64,000 nt of DNA. Origin: AP-15 sp963799085 (GTDB lineage Bacteria > Pseudomonadota > Alphaproteobacteria > ATCC43930 > CGMCC-115725). Under the pieces are notes generated by a model that worked only from the letters and a program-made list of their open reading frames with translations, was not told the DNA's origin and did no database searches. Shown piece by piece: positions 43,797-53,805 of the stretch. Position 1 is the first letter of the stretch, and each line of letters starts with the position of its first letter. The stretch is from assembly GCA_963799085.1 (NCBI GenBank), contig CAWCWA010000006.1, forward strand, positions 1-64,000, written 5' to 3'. The translations under genes were made by a program, and so were the position numbers.

Positions 43797-45260
43797 ATGT
43801 CGGATCGGACGCGCGACTGGCTCGCGCCGCTGCTGGTCGGCCTCGGCGTCTATTGCGTCGCCCTGATCGGCGCGCGCGCTTTGCTCAACGATGGCGACAC
43901 CCTCTCGCACATCGCCATCGGCCAATGGATGCTCGAACACCGGGCGATGCCGTACAGCGACGCCTTCACCCATACTTTCCGAGGCGGCCGCTGGACACCG
44001 CACGAGTGGCTGGCCGAAATCCTCTTCGCCGCAGTCTACGATCGGCTGGGCTGGGGTGGGGTAGTCGCCGCGGCCGGGCTGGCGGTCGCCACCGCCTTTG
44101 CCGTCCTGACCTGGGCACTGGCGCGATCACTGGGGCCGCGGCGTGCGGTCATCGGCTCGGTCCTGGCGTTTCTGTTGACCGAGGGACATTTCCTCGCCCG
44201 ACCGCACGCGCTGGCCCTGCCGCTGATGGTCGTCTGGATGGCCGGAGTGATCGCGGCGCGCGACCGGAACCGCGTCCCCTCCCTTCTGCTGCTGCCGGTC
44301 ATGACGCTGTGGTGCAACCTGCATGGCGGCTTCGTTATCGGCCTCGCCTTCGCTGGTCTACTCGGCGCTGAGGCAGTGTTGCAGGCCGCACCCGGCGCCC
44401 GTCGCGCAGCGGCGTGGGGTTGGGGTCGTTTCCTAATCGCCGCCGCCGCAAGCGCGCTCGTCTCGCCCAACGGTCCGAGTCTCTTCCTGCTGCCGCTGCA
44501 CATGCTCGGGATGCATTTCGTCATCTCTTCGATTTCGGAATGGCAGGGTGTGGATTTCCAGCACTGGAGCCCACTCGAATTGTGGATGGCGCTGGCCATC
44601 TTCGGCGGCTTTTCGCTAGGCGTCAGAATGCCTTGGACGCGCACGCTGATGGTGCTGCTGCTGTTGTACTTGGCGCTGACCCATGTGCGCAATCAGGAAC
44701 TGTTGGGCATCATAGCACCGCTGCTGCTTGCGGCACCGCTGGCGGCGCAGTTGGGCGCCCCATCGCCACAGCGCGTCGGCGCGGGCGGCGGCTGGCACAG
44801 CGCGGCGCTGGCGGCGGCAGCGACCCTGTGCTTCTTCGCCGGCGCCTGGACGCTCGAATGGCGCGGGTTACAGCCGCCCGGCGCCGTAGCGCCTGCGGCC
44901 GCGCTTGCCGCCGCGCGCGAAGCCGGCCTCGACGGCCCGGTGCTCAATTCGGTGCGCTTCGGCGGCTTTCTGATGCTCGAAGGCGTACCGGATTTTGTCG
45001 ACGGCCGCGCCGATCTCTTCGGCGACCAGTTCCTCGAACGCTACGTCGCGGCGACGAGTGGGATCGGCGGAATGCTCCCCGCCCTCCTCGACGACTACCG
45101 GATCGGCTGGACGCTGTTCGAGCCGGCGAGCCCGGCCGTGCGCCAACTGGATCGCCTGCCCGGCTGGCGGCGCGTCTACGCCGACACCGACGCCGTCATT
45201 CATCGCCGCAAATCGCCGATGGCGGACTTCGCCGCTGCGGCAGCCCGGCGGTCACCTTAA
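43797..45260 (+). CDS. GT-C-like polytopic membrane protein (type A, copy 1)
   Basis: 487 residues from ATG 43,797 (gtgaggga upstream). About ten hydrophobic segments. After the first one comes ALLNDGDTLSHIAIGQWMLE and TPHEWLAEILFAAVYDRLGW: an acidic D-x-D-type first loop as in GT-C glycosyltransferases. The C-terminal soluble part has PVLNSVRFGGFLMLEGVPDF, VDGRADLFGDQFLERY and IGWTLFEPASPAVRQL. I do not know a named family; a lipid-linked sugar transferase role is plausible. First gene of the array described below. Confidence 0.65.
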   Translation: MSDRTRDWLAPLLVGLGVYCVALIGARALLNDGDTLSHIAIGQWMLEHRAMPYSDAFTHTFRGGRWTPHEWLAEILFAAVYDRLGWGGVVAAAGLAVATAFAVLTWALARSLGPRRAVIGSVLAFLLTEGHFLARPHALALPLMVVWMAGVIAARDRNRVPSLLLLPVMTLWCNLHGGFVIGLAFAGLLGAEAVLQAAPGARRAAAWGWGRFLIAAAASALVSPNGPSLFLLPLHMLGMHFVISSISEWQGVDFQHWSPLELWMALAIFGGFSLGVRMPWTRTLMVLLLLYLALTHVRNQELLGIIAPLLLAAPLAAQLGAPSPQRVGAGGGWHSAALAAAATLCFFAGAWTLEWRGLQPPGAVAPAAALAAAREAGLDGPVLNSVRFGGFLMLEGVPDFVDGRADLFGDQFLERYVAATSGIGGMLPALLDDYRIGWTLFEPASPAVRQLDRLPGWRRVYADTDAVIHRRKSPMADFAAAAARRSP

Positions 45261-45323
45261 TTCGCGAAAATTTTTTGGAGACGACCTTCTGCGGCGACGA
45301 TTAATTCACGGTTGGGTAGGAAG

Positions 45324-46622
45324 ATGCCGTCGCCCGAGGCGACGCCGCAGGAGGAGTTTTTGACGGCAAGGACCGCGATCTGGCAGGACCGCGCCGACGG
45401 TCTCCGCCGCCATGCCCCGAACATCTTCCAGGTCTGGTGGTTGAGCCTGTTCGGCGCTGCGGTCGCCCTTCTCTACCTCGTCTTGTTCGCGATCCTCTAT
45501 CATCGCGGCAGCTGGATCGTTGATCCCGCCGGCCTGCCGATCTACACGGATTTCGGCTGCGGCTGGGCAGCCGGGATGCAGGCGCTCAAGGGCAACGCGG
45601 CTTCCCTTTACGACCCCGCCGAATTCGTGAAGGTCCAGACGGCATTATTTCGCCCGAGCGATTTTTTCTATCCGAACTGGCCCTACCCGCCGACCTATTT
45701 TCTGGTTCTGGCGCCGCTTGCGCTGCTGCCGTATCGCTACGCATTCATTCTCTGGGACGTGGTGAGCCTCGCGGGCGCGGTTGCCGTCGTGTATCTGATC
45801 GTGCGGCGCAAGCCCGCGATCGCGCTGGCGTTTGCCATGCCCTTCACGATCTGGAATTTTCTCGCCGCGCAGAACGGGTTCCTGACCGCAGCGCTCCTCG
45901 GCGGCGCGCTCGTCGCGTTGCCGCGGCGCCCGGTACTGGCCGGAATTCTTCTCGGCTGTCTGACCTACAAACCGCAATTCGGCTTACTCCTGCCGATCGC
46001 GCTCGTCGCCGACCGACAGGGGCGGGCGATCGCCGCCGCAGCGCTGACGACGGCCTTTCTCGTCTGCGCCAGCGCCGTCGTTTTCGGTGTTGGTGTCTGG
46101 AGCGTTTTCCCGATGCAATTACTGGCCCAGACTGGCCTAAATTTTTTCGCCGGTGACGACGGCAATTGGGGCTATCTGCAATCGGTCTATGGGTTCGTCC
46201 GGCTGCTCCGCGGCGGCGCCGCGGCCGCCTGGCTGGCTCAGGGCGCAACGACATTTGCGCTCGCGATCATCGTCTGGCGACTTTGGCGATCCGACGCAGC
46301 CTATCGGCTCAAGGCTTCGGTGCTGTCGGCGGCGGCAATGTTGGCAACGCCCTACGCCTTTGCCTACGACCTCGCCGCGCTGACGATACCCGCCGCGTTT
46401 CTTGCCGCCGATCAACTGGAACGCGGGCTGTTGCCGAGCGAGAAGGCGGTCTGGATCGTGCTTTTTGGGCTGCCTTTGGCGCTCCTCGTCACTCTTGGCG
46501 ACAGCGCCCAGGGCCCGACCTTTGGCGGCGTCCCGGTCGGTCTCTTCTGCGGCGTCCTGGTGCTGGCCGCCGCGTTGCGGCGGGCAGCAGTACCCTCGGC
46601 AGTCGCCGCGGTGGCGGCGTGA
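45324..46622 (+). CDS. DUF2029 (GT87-like) membrane glycosyltransferase, copy 1
   Basis: 432 residues from ATG 45,324 (gtaggaag upstream). Multi-pass protein: the first loop TDFGCGWAAGMQALKGNAAS with acidic residue, FYPNWPYPPTYFLVLAPLAL, then AQNGFLTAALLGGALVALPR and RPVLAGILLGCLTYKPQFGL, the signature of DUF2029. The family includes polyprenyl-phosphate-dependent mannosyl/arabinosyl transferases. Its stop overlaps the next start (GTGA). Intact. Confidence 0.8.
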   Translation: MPSPEATPQEEFLTARTAIWQDRADGLRRHAPNIFQVWWLSLFGAAVALLYLVLFAILYHRGSWIVDPAGLPIYTDFGCGWAAGMQALKGNAASLYDPAEFVKVQTALFRPSDFFYPNWPYPPTYFLVLAPLALLPYRYAFILWDVVSLAGAVAVVYLIVRRKPAIALAFAMPFTIWNFLAAQNGFLTAALLGGALVALPRRPVLAGILLGCLTYKPQFGLLLPIALVADRQGRAIAAAALTTAFLVCASAVVFGVGVWSVFPMQLLAQTGLNFFAGDDGNWGYLQSVYGFVRLLRGGAAAAWLAQGATTFALAIIVWRLWRSDAAYRLKASVLSAAAMLATPYAFAYDLAALTIPAAFLAADQLERGLLPSEKAVWIVLFGLPLALLVTLGDSAQGPTFGGVPVGLFCGVLVLAAALRRAAVPSAVAAVAA

Positions 46623-48078
46623 CTACGGCGCAAACCTCGAGCCTCGTCCGCCGGCGCGACAGTTGCACAGTCTCGCTGCCGTTGCTGCTGGGGCTCCTCG
46701 CCTATCTCCGTATCCTTGCCGCCGGCGGCGCGGCAATCCATGACGGTGATCCTTTATGGCAGATCGCCGCCGGGCGCTGGATCATCGCCCATCGCCAAGT
46801 GCCGGCGCATGACGTCTTTTCGTTCTCGCTGACGGGAGCGCCCTGGACGACGCCCGAATGGCTTTCGGACGTCGCCTTTGCCTGGCTTTACGACCACTTC
46901 GGCTGGGGCTGGTTGCCGTCACGGCCTTATCGGTAGCTGCCGCCCTCGCCATTTTACTGCGCGTTTTGTTGCGCGACCTGCCGCCGGTCTATGCGACGAT
47001 CGCCGCGGTGCTGGCCTGGGGAACCGCACTCAATTTCGCCGTCGCCCGACCGCACATTTTCGCATTGCCGATTCTTGTCCTTTGGGTCGCAGCGCTTGTC
47101 GCCGCCCGCCGCGAAGAACGGGCGCCGGCGCCGTGGCTGGCCTTGGCGATGCTGCTCTGGGCCAATCTCCACGGCAGCTTCGGGAACGGGCTCGGGCCGA
47201 TGGGATTGCTCGGCGGCGAGGCAGTGCTGCTGGCGCCAGGCCGATCGGAACGGCTTCTCGCCTTGCGCCGCTGGGCTCTCTTCGGCCTCGCCGCGCTGCC
47301 GCCGCCTCGACCAATCCGTTCGGCCTCTACGGCCTCGTGCTGCCGTTCGAACTCGACCAGATCCACTATTCCTTCGCGGTCTTGGGCGAATGGCGCAGCT
47401 CCGATTTCCAGCAATTCCAGCCGCTCGAATTATGGCTGATGACGCTATTGTTCGCGGCTCTGTCACTGGGCTGGCGGCCGCCTCCGATCCGCATCGGCAT
47501 CATGCTGGTGCTGCTGCACATGGCGCTCGAATGCGCCCGACACGCCGAATTTGTCGGTTTTGGCGCGCCCCTGCTGTTGGCGCCGGGCTTGAGGCCAAAT
47601 TTATGGGCGCGGCTGGGCGCCCCCCGGCTCAGCGCTCGAGCGCGGCTTCGCCAAACTTGCCAGACCTGCCGCGCCGGCCGGATGGGCGCTTGCCTTCGCC
47701 CTCGCCGCGGCAGTCACGGTCCTCGCCTTCCGCAGCCGGCCGATGACGCCTGGCGCGCCCGTTCTGGAAGCCGCACTCGCCGCGGCCGAGGCGCAGGACC
47801 TTGCCGAGGCTCCGGTGTTGAACGACTATGATTTGGCGGCTATCTGATCTTCCGCAGCGTCGAGCCCTTCATCGACGGCCGTTATCTCTACGGCGACCCG
47901 TTTATCCGCCGCCATGTCGAGTCGGTGACGATGTAGAGCGACGAACGGCCCCGCCTGCTCGCGCAACACGGCATCGCCTGGACTCTGCTCCGGCCCGCCG
48001 CCCCCGCGGTCGCCTTCCTCGACGACGAGCCCGGATGGCATCGCCTCTACGCCGACAAGACAGCCGTCGTGCACATCG
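46619..48078 (+). pseudogene. GT-C-like membrane protein (type A, copy 2), frameshifted
   Basis: GTG 46,619 overlaps the preceding stop. AAIHDGDPLWQIAAGRWIIA and TTPEWLSDVAFAWLYDHFGW match copy 1. Frames change near 46,920, 47,300, 47,640 and 47,830, and a TAG occurs at 47,935-47,937. All conserved segments are still in order (LLWANLHGSFGNGLGPMGLL, LLHMALECARHAEFVGFGAP, SVEPFIDGRYLYGDPFIRRH) up to DEPGWHRLYADKTAVVHI. Clearly decayed or badly sequenced. Confidence 0.75.
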
Positions 48079-48717
48079 TGGCGCTGGCAGCTGATCCTGC
48101 ATTCCGCCGCCGCGATCGCCTACCCGATCGTCGCCAAGGCGCTCGTGTTCGGATACGGGCTCAACACGATCATGCCGGTCCGGCGCGGCGAATTCATCCG
48201 CGCCGAATATTTCAAAGGCGAGTACCGGCTGATGTTCGACGATAACCTGCGCATGAAATTTCAATCGGTCTACGGCGTTCTGCAGTCAATCGGGACGAGC
48301 ACGACACTGTTGCGGCCGATCGTTCTAATTGGACCGGGTCTCGCCGCCTACGGAGTTTGCTGGGTTTGGGCGAACCCCGTGCCGGATGCCCTAAAGGCCG
48401 CCTTTCTGTGCTGCGCTTCGGTGCTCGCAAGCCTTTACGCGCTCCCTTTGGACTTCTGCATTTTGACGATCGCTGTTGCATATTTCGTCAGCGACGGCCT
48501 GACACGCGGCTTTCTCCCGGGCGAACGGCTCTCGATCCTGATCTGCTGGCTGGGGCTGTTTCTCCTAACAATCGCACCGACCGGGCCCTTTATCTGCCTT
48601 GTGCTCGCCGTGGTCGTTCTTGGGAAAATCGTGGCATTTGAAAAGACTTCGCCGACGCCAGCGGAAGCGGCGGAGGGCGGCGGCATCTGCGACCCCGCGA
48701 AAAAGGTGCCGCTGTGA
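48079..48717 (+). pseudogene. Mosaic: flippase-like fragment joined to DUF2029 C-terminus
   Basis: One open frame. Its first part (RWQLILHSAAAIAYPIVAKA, FGYGLNTIMPVRRGEFIRAE, YFKGEYRLMF) resembles the conserved arginine-glutamate loop of flippase-like/LPG-synthase-TM proteins. From about 48,238 it becomes the last third of a DUF2029 protein (FQSVYGVLQSIGTST, DGLTRGFLPGERLSILICWL). The switch falls inside codons. Start codons at 48,145 onward are incidental. Its stop overlaps the next gene start (GTGA). Probably produced by recombination that removed the intervening genes. Confidence 0.6.
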
Positions 48718-49919
48718 CCGGTGGGCGCGGTAATCAGGTCTGGGAGCTGGAAAACCGCATCTTCACCGAACGGCGGGTCAAACTCTGCGCCGTCTGCATG
48801 GCGCTGGTTTGCGCCGCTATTCTCGGATTGAAGATTTACGAGGGCCGATCGGTCATCGGCCCGAACGGCAAGCCTGCTTGCATCGATTTCTGTACAATCT
48901 GGGTCGGCGGGAATTTCGCGCGGTCGGAGCATCCGGCCCGCGCCTATGACGATGCCGCCTTCGCCGCCGCCCAAGCAGCACTGGTCGGGCCGCATTTGGC
49001 GGATGAGCCTCCCTACCACTTTTTTTATCCGCCGACCCTCCTGTTGCTCGCCTATCCGCTTGGCTTGATGCCGTACTACGTCGCTTATGCGGTGTGGACG
49101 ATTGTTACGCTTGCGCTTTACCTGGCGGCGATCTACGCGATCCTGCCTCGGGCGGTGGCACTCGTCGCGGCGCTGACGCCGATTGTCGTCGCGGAGAACT
49201 TGCTGCTCGGGCAGAATGGGTGTTTGACCGCCGCGCTGATCGGCCTGTCGCTCGCATTTACGCAGCGGCGCCCGATACTTGCCGCGATCCCGCTCGGTTT
49301 GTTGACGTTCAAGCCTCACTTTGGGCTGCTCTTCCCATTGGCGTTTGCGTCCGCCCACAAATGGCGCTTGCCGCTAGCCGCCGCTGGTGCCAGCTTGCTG
49401 GTCGCCGCCGCAGCCACCGTTGCCTTCGGTTTCGAAGGATGGGCGGCAAGCCTCGCCTCGCCGGGTCGCCGGACATCGGGGCTCAGCACCGAAGAGGGGC
49501 TGGAATTGACGCTCCAATCCGCGTTCGGGCTGGTTCGCTGGGCGGGCGCCGGCGACCGGGCCGCGTTGCTTGCCCACCTCGCGGTAGCCGCCCTTGCGAT
49601 TGCCGCGGTGTGCCTCCTCTGGGCAAGGCCGTTGCCGTTTTCTCTGAAGGCCGCTGCTCTGACCATCGGCGCCGTGACGGTGACGCCCTACGTGCAGATA
49701 TACGACCTGCCCATCCTGTCGATCGCCGTCGCCTTTCTTGTCCGCGACGGCCTGTCGCGCGGCTTCCTGCACGGTGAGCGCGTTGCGATCCTTGCCTGCT
49801 TCGTCGGGCTGTTTTCTTTACTCCGGCCGTTTGGTCTCTTTATCGATCTCGTTCTTTTGGCTCTCGTCATCCGGCGCGCCGTCTCCTACCGAACTAATGC
49901 CCCAAGCCCGGCGGCATGA
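48714..49919 (+). CDS. DUF2029 (GT87-like) membrane glycosyltransferase, copy 2
   Basis: 401 residues from GTG 48,714. First loop CIDFCTIWVGGNFARSEHPA, YHFFYPPTLLLLAYPLGLMP, then LGQNGCLTAALIGLSLAFTQ and RRPILAAIPLGLLTFKPHFG. About ten transmembrane segments. Intact; coupled on both sides through GTGA and ATGA overlaps. Confidence 0.8.
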   Translation: MTGGRGNQVWELENRIFTERRVKLCAVCMALVCAAILGLKIYEGRSVIGPNGKPACIDFCTIWVGGNFARSEHPARAYDDAAFAAAQAALVGPHLADEPPYHFFYPPTLLLLAYPLGLMPYYVAYAVWTIVTLALYLAAIYAILPRAVALVAALTPIVVAENLLLGQNGCLTAALIGLSLAFTQRRPILAAIPLGLLTFKPHFGLLFPLAFASAHKWRLPLAAAGASLLVAAAATVAFGFEGWAASLASPGRRTSGLSTEEGLELTLQSAFGLVRWAGAGDRAALLAHLAVAALAIAAVCLLWARPLPFSLKAAALTIGAVTVTPYVQIYDLPILSIAVAFLVRDGLSRGFLHGERVAILACFVGLFSLLRPFGLFIDLVLLALVIRRAVSYRTNAPSPAA

Positions 49920-51008
49920 GTGCTGTGCCGACGCATATCCGGCATGGCGCGGAAGCGCCGCAGGACGGGGCGCCCGTCCGCTGAAGATTTTCGCGCCGTG
50001 GCGGCTGCAGGCTTACGGCTATACATTGGCGGCAGTTTCTGTGGCGATCTTTGTTTGCATGTATTTGGCCGGGATCTGGCTCGTTGGGCGCAACGGAACG
50101 CCGCTCTATTTCAATTTCATGAATTTGTGGGCGCCGGCAGGGGAAGCGCTGCAAGAAAAGGCCGCCGAAATCTACGAGCCCGCCGCGCATCTCCAAGCAT
50201 AGGAGGCGGTGGTTGGCGCCGGCCATGCGCGGTTCGGGGTCTTTCCCTATCCGCCGGTCTATCTCCTGCCGCTGAACTCCGCTCGCCCTCCTGCCCTACG
50301 CCGCGGCGTTCATCGCCTGGATCGGGGCGACGCTCGCGATGGCGGTCGCGGTCGTCCTTGGGGTCGGAGCTGAGGGCCGCGGCATCGGGTGCGGCGGAGA
50401 GGTTGGCGCCGGCCTGCGCTGCGATCGCCTGCGGAAAAGCTTCCCACGGGCCGGGGCCGAAGACGAGCAGCGACAGGATCGCGAGTGCCGCCGCCGCGGC
50501 AAGGGCGCGCCATTGCCGGCCGGCGACCAGCGCTACCGGCGGCATCAGCCCCCATTGCGGCTTGTAGGCGAGGCCGCCAATCAGAACCCCGGCCAGGACC
50601 GGCCTGTGTTCGAGCGCCAGCGACGTTCTGCCGAGGAGTGCGGTCGTCAGAAACCCGGTCTGCCCGGCAAGCACGTTCCATACATTGTAGGGCGAGGCCA
50701 GCGCCACCGCGATCGTCGCGCGCCCGCCGGCGATGCGATGGGAGCAGTGGCACTACCACCGGAGCGTGTTCGGGCTGGCGCGTGCCGCGCGGCAATCAGG
50801 GTGAGAACGGCACGTCAATCAGGATGAGAAAGCGCCGCTGGGTTTGTGACGCAGGGAGGGCGTAGCCCGACCGAAGTCGCGAATCCAGCGGCGGCGCGAA
50901 CCCGGAGAGGGGCGCGCATCCGGCGATCGCAGCCGGCTGGATATGGAGCGGTTCTTCATACCGATGAGGAACCGCACTTGCCCGGCCGCCACATCACCGA
51001 TTGCCAGA

Positions 51009-52489
51009 TGAGGCTGTATATGAGTTTCCGTCAGACCGAGACGCCGGCCGTTTCCGCCGCCAAGGCCGGGTTCGCGACCTCCAGCGGCTATCGCTTCGAG
51101 CACGACTCTCGAATGCCCTCGCAAAAGAAAGCCCCGCGCGGCCGGCGGCGGCCCGATCCGCTGGGCGAGGTATGGGACAGCGAGGTGGTGCCGCTGCTGA
51201 AGAGCATCCCCGGTTTGCGGCCGGTCGCCATTTTCGACGAGATCCGGCGGCGCCACCCCGAGATCGGCGCCGGCATCCGCCGCACGTTGGAGCGGCGCAT
51301 CCGTACCTGGCGGGCTCTGCATGGCACCGAGCAGGATGTCATCTTCCGGCAGGAGCACCCACCGGGTCGACTTGGGCTGTCCGATTTTACCGACTTGCGC
51401 GATCGCGGCGTCAGCGTCGCCGGGGTGCCGCTTGATCACCGGCTCTATCACTTCCGTCTGGCCTTCTCGGGCTGGGAGCACGCTCGTGTCGTGCTCGGCG
51501 GCGAAAGCTTCGTGGCGCTGGCCGAGGGCCTGCAGAATGCGCTGTGGGCGCTCGGCCGCGCCCCGTTGCAGCACCGCAGCGACAGCCTGTCGGCCGCCTT
51601 TCGCAATCTTGACGAGGACTTAAGGCAGGATCAGACCCGCCGCTACGAGGCGCTGTGCGCGCATTACGGCATGGAGCCGACCCGCAACAATCGCGGCATC
51701 GCACACGAGAACGGATCGATCGAAAGCCCGCACGGCCATCTCAAGCAGGCGATTGAGGACGCGCTGTTGCTGCGTGGCTCGCGCGACTTCGACAGCTTGG
51801 ATGCCTACCGCTGCTTCATCGACGAGATCGTCGGCCGCCGCAACGCCCGACTGAAGAAGCGGCTGGAACTCGAGCGCCCGGCACTGCAGTCGCTGCCGGA
51901 GCGCCGCACGACCGATTACGAGGAGACGATCGTCATCGTCACCTCGACGAGCGGCTTCACGCTCAAGAAGGTGTTCTATTCGGTGCCGTCGCGACTGATC
52001 GGCCATCGCCTACGGGTGCGCCTGTACGACGACCGGCTCGACTGCCTTCTCGGCAGCACCCCGCTGATGACGCTGCGCCGTGGCCGGGCGCATCCCAGCG
52101 GCAAGCGCGGTCATGTCGTCGATTATCGGCATGTCATTCACGCCTTGCGGCGCAAGCCGATGGCTTTGCTCAACCTGGTTTATCGCGAGCAGCTCTTTCC
52201 ACGCCGCGCCTACCAGCGCGCGTTCGAGGCGCTGTTGGCGGCCGACGGCGAGAAGCGGGCGTGCCGCACCATCGTCGGATTGCTGGCGCTGGCGCACGAC
52301 CGCGCCTGCGAGGCCGAACTCGCCGGCATCATCGACGCCGAACTCGACGCCGGCAGACTGCCTGATCTGGACATCCTCGGCCGGCACTTCGGGCCCGATC
52401 CCGCCGCCATTCCAGACATCACCGTCAAACTAACGCCGCTGCATCTCTATGACGAACTCGGCATCGTCCGGGCGGGCGGTGCCGTATGA
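51009..52489 (+). CDS. istA: IS21 transposase IstA
   Basis: The open frame begins at 50,846; initiation near ATG 51,009 (MRLYMSFRQTETPAVSAAKA) fits IstA starts, with an N-terminal helix-turn-helix. The rve catalytic domain shows GLSDFTDLRDRGVSVAGVPL (first Asp), YHFRLAFSGWEHARVVLGGE and RNNRGIAHENGSIESPHGHL with the final Glu. Intact; overlaps istB by 4 bases. Confidence 0.92.
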
Positions 52490-53295
52490 AGGCCGCCGAC
52501 CCGATCGACACCGCCCGCGTCGAGCTGCTGCTCGCCGAGCTGCGCCTACCGGCCGTCAAACACGTCTGGGCGGCGCTGGCTGCCCAGGCCGACAAGGAAG
52601 GCTGGCCGGCCGCGCGCTTTCTGGCCGCGCTCGCCGAGCACGAGATGGCCGAACGCGTTCGCCGCCGCATCGAGCGTCATCTCGCCGAAGCCCGCCTGCC
52701 GCCCGGCAAGACCCTCGACACCTTCGACTTCGAGGCCGTTCCGGTGGTCAGCAAGGCGCAGGTCATGGCGCTCGCCGCCGGCGACGCTTGGCTCAACCAG
52801 GGCGCCAATCTCTTGCTGTTCGGCCCGCCGGGCGGCGGCAAGAGCCATCTGGCGGCAGCGCTCGGCTTCGCGCTCGTCGAAAACGGCTGGCGTGTGCTGT
52901 TCACCCGCACCACCGATCTCGTGCAACGGCTGCAGATCGCTCGTCGCGAGCTCGCCCTCGAAGCTGCGATCGCCAGGCTCGACAAATATCACCTACTGAT
53001 CCTTGACGACCTCGCCTACGTCACCAAGGACCAGGCCGAGACCAGCGTGCTGTTCGAGCTGATCAGCGCCCGCTACGAGCACCGCTCGCTGCTGATCACC
53101 GCCAACCAGCCGTTCGGCGAGTGGGGCAAGGTCTTTCCCGATCCGGCGATGACCGTCGCCGTCGTCGACCGCCTCGTGCACCACGCGACGATCTTCGAGA
53201 TGAACGTCGAAAGCTACCGCCGCCGCGCTGCCCTCGAACGCAAACGCGGCCCTGGACGGCCGCCCGTCACCGCGACAATCAAAGCCAACGCCTGA
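52486..53295 (+). CDS. istB: IS21 helper ATPase IstB
   Basis: 269 residues from ATG 52,486. DnaC-like AAA+ ATPase: Walker A LLLFGPPGGGKSHLAAALGF, Walker B YHLLILDDLAYVTKDQ, then RYEHRSLLITANQPFGEWGK. Intact. It supports target-DNA selection by IstA. Confidence 0.95.
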   Translation: MKAADPIDTARVELLLAELRLPAVKHVWAALAAQADKEGWPAARFLAALAEHEMAERVRRRIERHLAEARLPPGKTLDTFDFEAVPVVSKAQVMALAAGDAWLNQGANLLLFGPPGGGKSHLAAALGFALVENGWRVLFTRTTDLVQRLQIARRELALEAAIARLDKYHLLILDDLAYVTKDQAETSVLFELISARYEHRSLLITANQPFGEWGKVFPDPAMTVAVVDRLVHHATIFEMNVESYRRRAALERKRGPGRPPVTATIKANA

Positions 53296-53805
53296 TTGAC
53301 GCTCAGCGACAATCAAACCTTGCGCCGCCCGCAATCAGCGACAATCATCCGGATGCCGCGACGCCGGATTCCCACCCTGATTGTCGCCGCTTTCCCATCC
53401 AGATCGCCGCGCTACAGGCGCGCGTGATCTGCGACAACAGCGGCCTGGAGTGGGCGGCGCAGGGGCTGGCGACGACCGTCGGCGCCGCAATCGAGTGGAT
53501 TGTTTGGCGCGGACGGGCGCGCCATGCGCTGAAGGCGGCGACCGTCGCCACGGGGCGCTGATCGCCACCCTCTACGCGTTTGCCTACGACATCGCCGCGA
53601 TCGCGGTGCCGGTCGCCCTTCTCGCCGCCGAGCAGTGCGGCCATGGCCTGCTGCGTGGCGAACAGTCGGCACTTCTGGCGCGCTTCGGAGCAAGCCTTTT
53701 GTGCAATTTCGGCCCCGTCCCGTTCGACCCCCTGATCGAGGCCGGATTGCTCGCACTGGTCATGCGACGCATCCGCAGTTTCGGCGTCGCCGAGGCGAGC
53801 CCGGC

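Larger units (their letters stand above)
50792..53385 (+). mobile_element. IS21-family insertion sequence
   Basis: Carries istA (50,846-52,489) and istB (52,486-53,295). Ends contain repeated caatcagg blocks: gcaatcagggtgagaacgg and gtcaatcaggatgagaaagc on the left, the inverted forms at 53,296-53,385 on the right, as expected for the multiple terminal binding sites of IS21 elements. Exact ends and target duplication are not certain, because the left flank is rearranged. Confidence 0.85.

Noticed and set aside
50339..50865. Arginine-rich plus-strand frames between the broken DUF2029 gene and IS21
   Set aside because: They are the reverse complement of the inverted middle third of the DUF2029 gene.
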